Below, one piece after another: positions 55,264-64,000 of a stretch of 64,000 bases of DNA. Position 1 is the first letter of the stretch. Each line of letters begins with the position of its first letter. The notes beneath the pieces are model-generated. The model ran no database searches. It worked only from the letters and a program-made list of their open reading frames with translations, and was not told where the DNA came from. This DNA is from Tritonibacter horizontis. GTDB taxonomy: Bacteria; Pseudomonadota; Alphaproteobacteria; Rhodobacterales; Rhodobacteraceae. A program made the translations under genes and the position numbers. The stretch lies in NCBI RefSeq assembly GCF_001518015.1, contig NZ_LPUY01000008.1, forward strand, positions 248,001 through 312,000, given 5' to 3'.

Positions 55264-55881
55264 ATGAACGATCCTGATCTTTTGCTGGAAGACGCGGCGC
55301 GGGCGCGGGGCTATCTGCGGATTGCCGGCGTCGATGAAGTTGGCCGCGGCCCCCTGGCCGGGCCAGTCACCGCCGCCGCTGTTATCCTGGACCCCGACAA
55401 CCTCCCGGTCGGTCTGAACGATTCCAAGAAGTTGAGCGCAAAGCGTCGCGCCCTGGCCGAGGCGGAGATCCAGACGCGGGCGGTCTGGGCCGTCGCCCAC
55501 GCCAGCGTTGAAGAGATTGATCAGCTCAATATCCTGCGGGCGTCGCATCTGGCGATGCAAAGGGCGGTTGAGGCGCTGGATCCGCCCCCGGATTTCCTCC
55601 TGGTGGATGGCAATCTGATCCCTCGTGATCTGGCGATCCCCGCCGAGGCCGTCATCAAGGGGGACGGCAAATCCTTGTCGATTGCCGCGGCCTCGATCCT
55701 TGCAAAAGAATGCCGCGATCGGATCATGGTGGATTTAGCGCAACAGTTTCCCGGATATGGCTGGGAGAAAAACGCAGGCTACCCCTCGAAACAACATCGT
55801 GAAGCTTTAGTGAAACTGGGGGTCACCCCTCACCATAGACGGTCGTTTAAACCGGTGCACAATATCTTGTATCAAGAGTGA
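55264..55881 (+). CDS. rnhB: Ribonuclease HII
   Basis: 205-residue RNase HII, which removes ribonucleotides from DNA. Catalytic residues are in [18 protein letters not shown] and [14 protein letters not shown] 55264 ([16 protein letters not shown]) is used because the longer open frame upstream overlaps the preceding gene and encodes no family residues. ccrM follows after 108 bases. Confidence 0.94.
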   Translation: MNDPDLLLEDAARARGYLRIAGVDEVGRGPLAGPVTAAAVILDPDNLPVGLNDSKKLSAKRRALAEAEIQTRAVWAVAHASVEEIDQLNILRASHLAMQRAVEALDPPPDFLLVDGNLIPRDLAIPAEAVIKGDGKSLSIAAASILAKECRDRIMVDLAQQFPGYGWEKNAGYPSKQHREALVKLGVTPHHRRSFKPVHNILYQE

Positions 55882-55894
55882 ACCGCAGATCACT

Positions 55895-57096
<1,202 letters not shown>

Positions 57097-57163
57097 AACC
57101 TGAGGTCTCGTCCAATCGAACGCCGACGGCACGCCGCTGGATGACACGGCGCGTCGCACCTTG

Positions 57164-57188
57164 CCCCGCCCTTCCGGCGGGGTTTTTT
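57164..57188 (+). terminator. Rho-independent terminator after ccrM
   Basis: A 7-bp perfect GC stem CCCCGCC/GGCGGGG around CTTCC, followed by six Ts. Confidence 0.93.
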
Positions 57189-57283
57189 GGGTTAAATCAG
57201 GGATCGCGCGTGCAACTTGCGGGGCAGCTGCCTATTTTACGTTCGCAAGGCAGAGTTGATCGAGACACAAAGGAGAAGGCAGG

Positions 57284-58681
57284 ATGGCCGAGGCCACCAT
57301 AACCGGACCGGTGGCACCAGCCCGTCGTCCCGAAGATCCGATCCTGCAGGATGCGGCTTTGGACAGGAAATACATCCGCGAGGCGCTGGAGGAGCACAAG
57401 CGCCACGGGGTGGAAATGGCGGTTCTGGCGCGCTGGATCATCATGCCGATCGTCGCGGTCTTTCTGGTGATTTCCTATCCGCATTACTCACAGCTCTACT
57501 ATGTTGGGTTGCTGGCGGTGCTCTGCGTCAATGGTTTCTTTATTCGCCGTTTCGCGCGCGTCGGACGATCCAGCGCCGAAGTCGGGTTGATCATGCTTGA
57601 CCTGACGCTGATGACAATCGGCATGGTCGCGCCCAACCCCTTGGACATGAAGGACATTTCGGTGCCGATGAACTATCGGTACGACAATTTCATGTATTTC
57701 TACCTCATCCTTGCCACCGGGACGCTCGCCTATAGCTGGCGCACCGTGTTGGGGATTGGCATCTGGGCCAGCGTGATCTGGCTGGGCGGGGCGGTTCTGG
57801 TCTGGCTGTTCATGACCCCGAACGAAGAGCTGGGCCAGCTGATGCAGAGCACCCTGGCGGACTGGCCGCATGTGATGGAGATGTTTGATCCCAATGATGT
57901 CGGCTTCCGGTTCCGCATTCAGGAGGCGATGATCTTTTTGATGGTCGCGGCGATTCTGGCGCAATCCACGCGGCGGTTCTACGTGATGCTGGAACGCAAC
58001 GCGGAGCTGGCGCGCGAGCAGGCCAACCTGTCCAGGTATTTCTCGCCGAATGTGGTTGATCAGCTGTGCCAGAACGATGAACCGCTGAAACAGGTGCGGA
58101 TGGAAAACATCGCGGTCCTGTTCATCGACATCGTCGGCTTTACCAAACTTGCGGCAGATCAGGATCCGGTCAAGGTGATCGAACTCTTGCGCGGCTTTCA
58201 CGGCCGCATGGAACAGGAAGTGTTTCGCCATGGCGGCACCCTGGACAAATATCTCGGCGATGGTCTCATGGCGACATTTGGCACGCCCCTGCCGGGAGAG
58301 AAGGACGCCTCTCGGGCCCTGGCCTGCGCGCGGGCCATGTGCCGGGAACTGGAACAGTGGAACAGTGACCGCGTCGCCCGCGGCGAGCCGGAGATCAAGG
58401 CCGGCATCGGCATCCATTTTGGCGAGACGGTCCAGGGGGATATCGGGGCCAACCGTCTGGAATATGCGGTGATCGGAACGGCGGTTAACGTCGCCTCGCG
58501 GCTGGAGGCGATGACCCGCCGGCTGAATGCCCGGATCGCCATGAGCGACGCGCTTTGCACGCAGGTTCAGTCCGAAGGTGAGGCGGATGTGTTGCTGGAG
58601 GGTTTTACCTTTCACCCGGACCAGGAAATTCGCGGCCTCTCTGACGTGATGTCGGTCTGGTCGCTGCAGCGCCCGTCCTGA
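57284..58681 (+). CDS. Membrane-bound class III adenylate/guanylate cyclase
   Basis: 465 residues. The first 40 are polar; about five or six transmembrane helices follow (from MAVLARWIIMPIVAVFLVIS near residue 45 to MIFLMVAAILAQ near 225), then a short coiled linker (RNAELAREQANLSRYFSP) and the catalytic domain at about 275-460. Catalytic motifs: FIDIVGFTKLA, KYLGDGLMATFG and YAVIGTAVNVASRLE. AAGGAGAAGG precedes ATG 57284. Stands alone after the ccrM terminator. Likely makes cAMP in response to a membrane signal. Confidence 0.92.
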   Translation: MAEATITGPVAPARRPEDPILQDAALDRKYIREALEEHKRHGVEMAVLARWIIMPIVAVFLVISYPHYSQLYYVGLLAVLCVNGFFIRRFARVGRSSAEVGLIMLDLTLMTIGMVAPNPLDMKDISVPMNYRYDNFMYFYLILATGTLAYSWRTVLGIGIWASVIWLGGAVLVWLFMTPNEELGQLMQSTLADWPHVMEMFDPNDVGFRFRIQEAMIFLMVAAILAQSTRRFYVMLERNAELAREQANLSRYFSPNVVDQLCQNDEPLKQVRMENIAVLFIDIVGFTKLAADQDPVKVIELLRGFHGRMEQEVFRHGGTLDKYLGDGLMATFGTPLPGEKDASRALACARAMCRELEQWNSDRVARGEPEIKAGIGIHFGETVQGDIGANRLEYAVIGTAVNVASRLEAMTRRLNARIAMSDALCTQVQSEGEADVLLEGFTFHPDQEIRGLSDVMSVWSLQRPS

Positions 58682-58711
58682 TCCCCCCGGAACCGGCCTG
58701 CCTTGGCCGCG

Positions 58712-59854
58712 TCAGCGGGGCATCGGGTTGTGCGCCTTGTTATAGGGCGCCCAGTCGGTGATTTCGGGATAATAGCGTTGCCGCCAGCGTCGCACACGCG
58801 GGTTCATCACCCGACGCCAGAGCGGCGGTATCATCGCCGCCACAGTCATGACCGGATAGCCAAACGGCAATTGCGGGGCCTCCGCATCACTATAGTTCTG
58901 CAGCAGCGGAAACCGCCGATCCGGCTTGTAGTGATGATCGGAGTGCCGTTGCAAATTGATCAGAAGCCAGTTGGATGCCTTTTGCGCCGCGTTCCACGAA
59001 TGGTGGGGCTTGATATGCTCGTATCTGCCCTCGCCCAGGTGTTTGCGGGTCAGCCCGTAGTGTTCGATGTAGTTGACCAGCTCCAATTGCCAGATCGCCA
59101 CCCCCGCCTGCACGAGAAACAGCGCCACCCCGGTCCAGCCGCCCAGCAAAAGTGCCAGCGCCAGCATTCCGGCCTGCAGGGCCCAGTACCGCAGGAACGG
59201 GTTGCGCCGGTGGTACCAGGGCAATCCCTTGCGGCGCAACAGGGCGGCTTCGGCCCGAAAGGCTGAGGTCAGGCATTGCCATAAAACGCGGGGATAATAG
59301 CGGTGGAATCCTTCGTTATAGCGGGCGCTGACTGGGTCGCGCGGGGTGCCGACATAGCGATGGTGAACCAGCAGATGTTCAGAGCGGAAATGCGAATACA
59401 AAACGGAGGCCAGCAGGATATCTGCCATCCAGCGCTCCAGCCGGTTGCTCTGATGCATCAGCTCGTGGCTATAGTTGATGCCGATCGTGCCGGTGATCAC
59501 GCCCATGCCAAAAAACACCCCGAATTTTTCCAGACTGTCGAGATGCGCACTCTGGCTGACATAGGCGATCAGGCCGAACAGGGTCAGCAATTGCAGGGGC
59601 ACCCAAAAGGTTGTCAGGCGGATGTACCAGGTCAGATCGGACTCGGCGGTCTGCGGATCGGCGTTGTCCAGTTCCAGCCCAAGCACCCCGTCAAGCGCCG
59701 CAAACAGGTACCAGGTCGCCAGCGGGGGCAACAGGATACACCACCCGCCGTACACCCCGGCGATCCAGACCAATGGCAACAGCGCAAGGGACATCCAGAA
59801 CGGCATGGCATGACGCCAGCCACGCAAATGTTCTGCAGAAATGAACTGAGCCAT
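58712..59854 (-). CDS. alkB: Alkane 1-monooxygenase (AlkB family)
   Basis: 380-residue integral-membrane non-heme di-iron hydroxylase. All histidine boxes of AlkB are present: HELMHQ (130-135), EHLLVHH (159-165), NYIEHYG (261-267) and LQRHSDHH (301-308). Hydrophobic helices separate them as in Pseudomonas AlkB. Start ATG 59854 (MAQFISAEHL) follows GGAG at about 11 bases; upstream frame to 59878 is less likely. Rubredoxin and its reductase are not encoded nearby, so electron donors must come from elsewhere. It would start n-alkane use by terminal oxidation. Confidence 0.93.
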   Translation of the reverse strand: MAQFISAEHLRGWRHAMPFWMSLALLPLVWIAGVYGGWCILLPPLATWYLFAALDGVLGLELDNADPQTAESDLTWYIRLTTFWVPLQLLTLFGLIAYVSQSAHLDSLEKFGVFFGMGVITGTIGINYSHELMHQSNRLERWMADILLASVLYSHFRSEHLLVHHRYVGTPRDPVSARYNEGFHRYYPRVLWQCLTSAFRAEAALLRRKGLPWYHRRNPFLRYWALQAGMLALALLLGGWTGVALFLVQAGVAIWQLELVNYIEHYGLTRKHLGEGRYEHIKPHHSWNAAQKASNWLLINLQRHSDHHYKPDRRFPLLQNYSDAEAPQLPFGYPVMTVAAMIPPLWRRVMNPRVRRWRQRYYPEITDWAPYNKAHNPMPR

Positions 59855-59930
59855 GGGGGGGGAACTCCGCAAGGTCAAAGGCTTTGAGCCGGAGCCTAGA
59901 CCGGTTCAGCGGCCAACCCAAGAGGGCAGT

Positions 59931-61001
59931 TCAGCACAGGGTGTCCCGCACCAGATCATAGGCCTTTCTCATGACCGTCGGCAGGTCGGAGGGGCGAAAA
60001 TCGTGCCGCCGCAGCAGTTCCTGGTTTGCCTCTGTGACAAACCCGGCGGGCAATGTGGCGGTGCGGATTTGCAGGATCAGGTGGAAATGGGTGAAGGTGT
60101 GCCGGACTTCGGCAGGCGCGGGCGTCCAGTCGGCATCAAAGGGTGCCGCCTCGCTGGGGGCCGCCTCCCAGTCCGTGCCGGGCCAACCCAGCATCCCGCC
60201 CAAAAGCCCCTTGTCGGGGCGACGTTCAAGCAGCCAGTCACCGCACTCTGACCGGGCGATATAGACAATCCCATGCCGCGTGGGTTTGGGTTTCTTTGGG
60301 GTCTTCCGGGGCAGGTCGGCTGCGGTCCCTTCGGTGCGGGCGCGGCAGGGCGCGCGCCAGGGGCATATCCCGCAGGCCGGCGACTTCGGCGTGCAGATCG
60401 TCGCGCCCAGGTCCATCACGGCCTGGGCGTAATCGCCGGGGCGATGCTGCGGCGTCAGCGCGGCGGCATGGGCCTTGAGGATCGGTTTCACCCCCGGCAG
60501 CGGCGCGTGTTCATCATGCAGGCGGGCCATGACCCGCTCCACATTGCCATCCAGCACCGTTTCCGGGCGGTCAAAGGCAATCGCCGCCACCGCAGCGGCC
60601 GTATAAGGGCCAATACCGGGCAGGCCGATCAGCTCTTCGTAGCTGTCCGGAAACCTGCCGTCCCGCTCCGTGCTGATGACCCTTGCGCATTTCAGCAGGT
60701 TGCGGGCACGGGCGTAATAGCCAAGCCCGGCCCATTCCCCCATGACATCCGCGTCCTGTGCCGCCGCCAGATCGGTGACGGTCGGCCAGCGCCGGGTGAA
60801 CCGCTCAAAGTAGTCTTTGACAGCGGCCACCGTGGTCTGCTGCAACATGACTTCGCTCAGCCATATGCGATAGGGATCGGGGATCACGCCCTGCGCCCGG
60901 TCGGCGGGGGCGACACGCCAGGGCATCGCCCGCGCGTGCACATCGTACCAGTCCAGCAAGTCGCGGCTCAGCGCATCGGCGGAGTGAGCGAGGTCACGCA
61001 T
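59931..61001 (-). CDS. mutY: A/G-specific adenine glycosylase
   Basis: 356-residue repair enzyme that removes adenine paired with 8-oxoguanine. The N-terminal part has SEVMLQQTTVAAV, a helix-hairpin-helix (LPGIGPYTAAAVAAIAFD) with the catalytic aspartate following it, and a 4Fe-4S cluster with the C-x6-C-x2-C-x5-C spacing in CTPKSPACGICPWRAPC. The C-terminal NUDIX-like domain is present. Divergent from the DUF721 gene over 84 bases. Confidence 0.95.
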   Translation of the reverse strand: MRDLAHSADALSRDLLDWYDVHARAMPWRVAPADRAQGVIPDPYRIWLSEVMLQQTTVAAVKDYFERFTRRWPTVTDLAAAQDADVMGEWAGLGYYARARNLLKCARVISTERDGRFPDSYEELIGLPGIGPYTAAAVAAIAFDRPETVLDGNVERVMARLHDEHAPLPGVKPILKAHAAALTPQHRPGDYAQAVMDLGATICTPKSPACGICPWRAPCRARTEGTAADLPRKTPKKPKPTRHGIVYIARSECGDWLLERRPDKGLLGGMLGWPGTDWEAAPSEAAPFDADWTPAPAEVRHTFTHFHLILQIRTATLPAGFVTEANQELLRRHDFRPSDLPTVMRKAYDLVRDTLC

Positions 61002-61085
61002 TCTTTATCCTTTGGTCACGGGTTTGGCTGGTCTCTCGACGCCGGCCCTTTACAATAGGGCGAACAGTCACGCAAAACCACAGTC

Positions 61086-61607
61086 ATGGCATTCAGACGA
61101 CCCACCACACGCGGTTTCAAACGCACAGGCTCCTTGCTGAACGACCAGATTCGCAAGGCCGGCGAAAGCCGTGGCTTTGCCGTGTCCCGGCTGCTGACCC
61201 ATTGGGAAGAGATCGTCGGCCCGGAACTGGCCGCCATGGCCCGCCCGGTCAAGGTCGGCTATGGGCGCGGCGGCATGGGGGCGACGCTTACGGTTCTGAC
61301 CACCGGGGCCTATGCGCCGATGCTCGAAATGCAAAAAACCGCCCTGCGCGACAAGGTCAATGCGGTCTATGGGTATAACGCGATTTCAAAGCTGCATATC
61401 ACCCAGACAGCCCCGATAGGGTTTTCCGAAGGCCAGGTTGATTTTCGCTATGCGCCGAAAGTGCGCCCGCCCGTTGAGCCCGCGCCAGAAGACATCGCCG
61501 AAGCACAGAAACGAACCACAGGCGTTGAGAACGAAGAGCTGCGCGCGGCCCTGGAACGGCTTGGGCGCAATGTACTGACACGACAAAAAACAACTCGAAA
61601 GGGGTAG
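61086..61607 (+). CDS. DUF721 (DciA-like) protein
   Basis: 173 residues. The DUF721 core reads RKAGESRGFAVSRLLTHWEEIVGPELAAMARPVKV, then TLTVLTTGAYAPMLEMQK and VYGYNAISKLHITQT. DciA-type members help load the replicative helicase in bacteria without DnaC; the alphaproteobacterial versions are little studied. It ends two bases before the DsbA-like gene, so the two form an operon, which is a common arrangement with mutY in this group. Confidence 0.82.
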   Translation: MAFRRPTTRGFKRTGSLLNDQIRKAGESRGFAVSRLLTHWEEIVGPELAAMARPVKVGYGRGGMGATLTVLTTGAYAPMLEMQKTALRDKVNAVYGYNAISKLHITQTAPIGFSEGQVDFRYAPKVRPPVEPAPEDIAEAQKRTTGVENEELRAALERLGRNVLTRQKTTRKG

Positions 61608-61609
61608 AA

Positions 61610-62302
61610 ATGACCCGTCTCATGACCGGTATCTGCGCGGCAGTTGCCATTTCCGCTGGTGCCTATGCCATCAACACTTACATGACCCGCACCGGTGAAA
61701 CCAGTCTGCTGGATCTGGACCTCGTCGGCATGGCCGAAGCGCAGGAAGCCGTCGATGCGGCCGACATCGACACCTCTACGATCGTCGAAATGGCGCAAGG
61801 GGCCGAGGATGCACCGGTCACGCTGATCGAGTATGCCTCCTACACCTGTCCGCATTGCGCCAGCTTCCACGCGGATTCCTACAAGAAACTCAAGGCGGAC
61901 TTTATCGAGACCGGGAAGGTCAAATTCGTCTACCGCGAGGTTTACTTCGACCGCTTCGGTCTCTGGGCGTCGATGGTGGCGCGCTGCGGTGGCCAGGAGA
62001 AATTCTTTGGCATCACCGATATGATCTTTGAAAAACAGTCCGAATGGACCCGTGCCGGTGGGCCGGGTGAAATCGTTGACGAGCTGAAAAAGATCGGTCG
62101 CCTGGCCGGACTGGAGAACGAACAGCTGGATGTCTGTATGCAAGACGCCACCAAGGCGCAGACGCTGGTGACCTGGTATCAGGAAAATGCCACCGCAGAT
62201 GACATCAGCTCGACCCCGTCGTTCCTGTTGAACGGCACCAAGATGTCCAACCAGCCCTACCCCGAAATCAAGGCCCTGATCGAGGCCGAGCTCGACGGTT
62301 AA
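61610..62302 (+). CDS. DsbA-family thiol:disulfide oxidoreductase
   Basis: 230 residues with an N-terminal signal or anchor (GICAAVAISAGAYAI). The thioredoxin-fold active site is CPHC in YASYTCPHCASFH near residue 80, and the cis-proline loop is SSTPSFLLNGTKM. It resembles the DsbA/DsbG-like exported oxidoreductases of alphaproteobacteria, probably forming or repairing disulfides in the periplasm. Directly follows the DUF721 gene. Confidence 0.9.
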   Translation: MTRLMTGICAAVAISAGAYAINTYMTRTGETSLLDLDLVGMAEAQEAVDAADIDTSTIVEMAQGAEDAPVTLIEYASYTCPHCASFHADSYKKLKADFIETGKVKFVYREVYFDRFGLWASMVARCGGQEKFFGITDMIFEKQSEWTRAGGPGEIVDELKKIGRLAGLENEQLDVCMQDATKAQTLVTWYQENATADDISSTPSFLLNGTKMSNQPYPEIKALIEAELDG

Positions 62303-62334
62303 GCGCGCACCGCGCAGTTTCTGGGAATTGCTTT

Positions 62335-62365
62335 GCGCCGGCTCCTCTCACCGAGGAGGCGGCGC
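62335..62365. terminator. Hairpin at the convergent dsbA-like/lpxK ends
   Basis: A 13-bp stem with one mismatch (62335-62347 with 62353-62365) and a TCACC loop. It overlaps the last codons of lpxK. There is no long T-run on either strand. Confidence 0.4.
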
Positions 62366-63349
62366 AATTGTCTTCAACCGGTCCAGCAGGGCCTCGGCCT
62401 CGGGGATCTGCAAGCGCACCGGCAGGGTGATGACCTTGTGACGGAAGGCGGCGGGCAGGCGCACGGCATCCTTCTCCGTTGTGACCAGCTGCGCCCGCAG
62501 GCGCTGGGCGTCCTGTTCCAACCGGGTCAAAAGCGCAGCCGACAACGACTGATGATCGTCCAGCGCCTCGGTCCGACACAGATCCGCGCCAAGTGACCGC
62601 AGTGTGGCAAAAAATTTCTCCGGGTAGCCGATGCCGGCAAAGGCCAGCACTTTGGTCCCGGCCCAGGGCATGCCGGTGGGCAAGGGGGCCACGTATCCGG
62701 TCACATGCGGCACGGCTATCGCCCCCTGCCATTGTGTGGCGAAACCGGTTTGCGCGGTCTCGTCGCCGAGGCTCAGCACCAGATCGGCGCGTTTCAGCCC
62801 GGTATCGACCGGTTCGCGCAAGGGGCCGGCGGGCAGGCAGCGCCCGTTGCCAAACCCGCGTGCGGCATCCACCACCACGATCGAGAAATCCTTGACCACC
62901 GACGGGTTCTGAAATCCGTCATCCAACAGGATGACACTGGCGCCGGCCTGCGCGGCGGCCGCGGCACCCGCAGCGCGATCCTTTGCCACCCAAACTTCGC
63001 CAAAGGCTGCCATCAGCAAGGGTTCGTCGCCGACATCAGATGCCTTATGGCGTCCGGGATCGACCTGCACCGGGCCGTCGAGGGCACCGCCATAGCCGCG
63101 TGACACCACATGCGGCGTGTGACCCAGCTGCGCCAGATGTTCCAGCAGCCAGATCACGGTGGGCGTCTTGCCGGTGCCACCTGCATTCAGGTTGCCGACG
63201 CAAACCACCGGAACAGCAACACGCAGCGGTGTGCCACGGCGCAGCCGGGCAGCGGTGGCGCGGGCAAAGAGCCAGCCCAGCGGTGCCAGAAGGGCTCTGC
63301 GAACATCGAACCGGTCCGGCGGTATGTTCCAGAACTCAGGCGGACGCAT
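62348..63349 (-). CDS. lpxK: Tetraacyldisaccharide 4'-kinase
   Basis: 333-residue lipid A kinase that phosphorylates the 4' position of the disaccharide at the inner membrane. The P-loop is [15 protein letters not shown] near residue 46, with the family segments [16 protein letters not shown] and ILLDDGFQN. Start ATG 63349 ([11 protein letters not shown]) gives the usual N-terminal hydrophobic region; it overlaps the end of the waaA gene by 14 bases, so the two are translationally coupled. Confidence 0.94.
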   Translation of the reverse strand: MRPPEFWNIPPDRFDVRRALLAPLGWLFARATAARLRRGTPLRVAVPVVCVGNLNAGGTGKTPTVIWLLEHLAQLGHTPHVVSRGYGGALDGPVQVDPGRHKASDVGDEPLLMAAFGEVWVAKDRAAGAAAAAQAGASVILLDDGFQNPSVVKDFSIVVVDAARGFGNGRCLPAGPLREPVDTGLKRADLVLSLGDETAQTGFATQWQGAIAVPHVTGYVAPLPTGMPWAGTKVLAFAGIGYPEKFFATLRSLGADLCRTEALDDHQSLSAALLTRLEQDAQRLRAQLVTTEKDAVRLPAAFRHKVITLPVRLQIPEAEALLDRLKTIAPPPR

Positions 63350-64000
63350 GGCGGGCTTCGTTCTGGTCCAGAATATCCTGCACCTTTTCCAGCAACGCAT
63401 CTGTCATCGCGGCTCCTTCCGTCACCACCTGCCAGCCGGCAAAGGCCATTTCCGCCGCCTGATCCGGCGAGGACAGCCGGAGAACCGACTCGGCGAGGTC
63501 TTCCTCGCCGTAGATCCGGACAGCGGCATCGCTTGCGGCGAGGCGATCATAGGCCCTCGCATGGGACACCACACCGGGGCCATGGATGATCGCCGATCCC
63601 AGCGCCGCAGCATCCAGCGGGCTACTGCCCTGCGCGCCCCGGATCAGACTGTTGCCAAGGAACACAACCGGGCACAGCCGATACCACAAACCCAGATCCT
63701 CGGTCAGACCGATCACCACCTGGGTGTGATCGTCCGGGTCTTCGCCGGTGTCCCAGTCGGCAAAGGACAGCCCGGTGTTCCGCAAGGCCCGCCGGGCGGC
63801 ATCAAGGTCTTCGAACGTATCAACCGTCAGCACCAGAACAAGCCGGTGCAGCAGCCGGAGCGCCGCACGATGGGCGTTCAGGATGGGCTGCAATTCGGTC
63901 AGCGACAGACGCGCCGCCAGCCACAGGGGCCGGCTGCCAAAGTGCGCCTGCAGTCGCGTCAATTCTTCGTCGTTGCAGTTTGGCGGGCTGGTGGATTGGT
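63336..64000 (-). CDS. waaA: 3-deoxy-D-manno-octulosonate (Kdo) transferase, C-terminal part
   Basis: The frame is open to the window edge; about 221 C-terminal residues are present. The family end is recognisable: [22 protein letters not shown], then [22 protein letters not shown], and [17 protein letters not shown] (nucleotide-sugar site). It transfers Kdo to lipid IVA before LpxK-derived lipid A is completed. Ends inside the lpxK start region. Confidence 0.88.
   Translation of the reverse strand, partial: QSTSPPNCNDEELTRLQAHFGSRPLWLAARLSLTELQPILNAHRAALRLLHRLVLVLTVDTFEDLDAARRALRNTGLSFADWDTGEDPDDHTQVVIGLTEDLGLWYRLCPVVFLGNSLIRGAQGSSPLDAAALGSAIIHGPGVVSHARAYDRLAASDAAVRIYGEEDLAESVLRLSSPDQAAEMAFAGWQVVTEGAAMTDALLEKVQDILDQNEARHASA

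Overview
The window looks like chromosomal DNA of a Rhodobacterales (Roseobacter-group) alphaproteobacterium. The GC content is high. It carries petBC, a CcrM-type GANTC methyltransferase and an lpxK/waaA pair. Two TRAP transporters sit beside many small substrate-specific catabolic operons, each with its own regulator. I see no rRNA, insertion sequence, CRISPR array or complete prophage. The one sign of past integration is a broken integrase end next to tRNA-Lys.

Layout. 1-1.8 kb: 3' part of cytochrome b and complete cytochrome c1 of the bc1 complex. 1.9-4.6 kb (minus): dapF, mtaB and a CPT-like kinase. 4.8-6 kb: tRNA-Lys(UUU), a tyrosine-recombinase remnant and an SDR dehydrogenase. 6-11.8 kb: a LacI regulator, a ferric/phosphonate-type ABC importer and a metallophosphoesterase, probably a phosphodiester uptake unit. 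11.8-18.1 kb: the homoprotocatechuate meta-cleavage pathway (hpaR divergent from hpaF-E-D-G-H-I), in which HpaI is fused to a DUF2218 domain. 18.1-21.4 kb: oxyR and katG. 21.5-23.7 kb (minus): a short acyl-CoA synthetase and an atypical thiolase.

23.8-32.7 kb: an RpiR regulator and a seven-gene set (N-formylglutamate-amidohydrolase-like protein, TRAP Q-M-P, glutamine-synthetase-like ligase, aldehyde dehydrogenase, Fe-alcohol dehydrogenase). These can be read as import, gamma-glutamylation, two oxidations and de-glutamylation of an amino alcohol or amine. This is my best candidate for an under-described system. 32.7-37.4 kb: LacI with a ribose-type ABC importer and twin operators. 37.9-40.8 kb: a 954-residue RTX/LamG secreted protein. 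40.9-42.5 kb: a choline-sulfatase-like gene with a BetI-like palindrome upstream. 42.8-44.8 kb: a GGDEF-EAL protein.

45-49.4 kb: a second TRAP system (P-Q-M, with an enlarged M subunit) and a convergent LacI gene. 49.5 kb: tRNA-Arg(CCU). 49.6-54.5 kb (minus): a histidine kinase, a DUF427-cyclase fusion, a membrane-anchored winged-helix protein and a small exported protein. 54.7-58.7 kb: an exported hypothetical protein, rnhB, ccrM and a membrane adenylate cyclase. 58.7-64 kb: alkB, mutY, DUF721 and DsbA-like genes, lpxK and the end of waaA.

The theme is a marine-type generalist: dedicated high-affinity importers each tied to a short catabolic operon and a local regulator, with oxidative-stress defence placed beside an oxygenase pathway, and three cyclic-nucleotide enzymes. 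All calls come from reading translated sequence and motifs; no database search was run.
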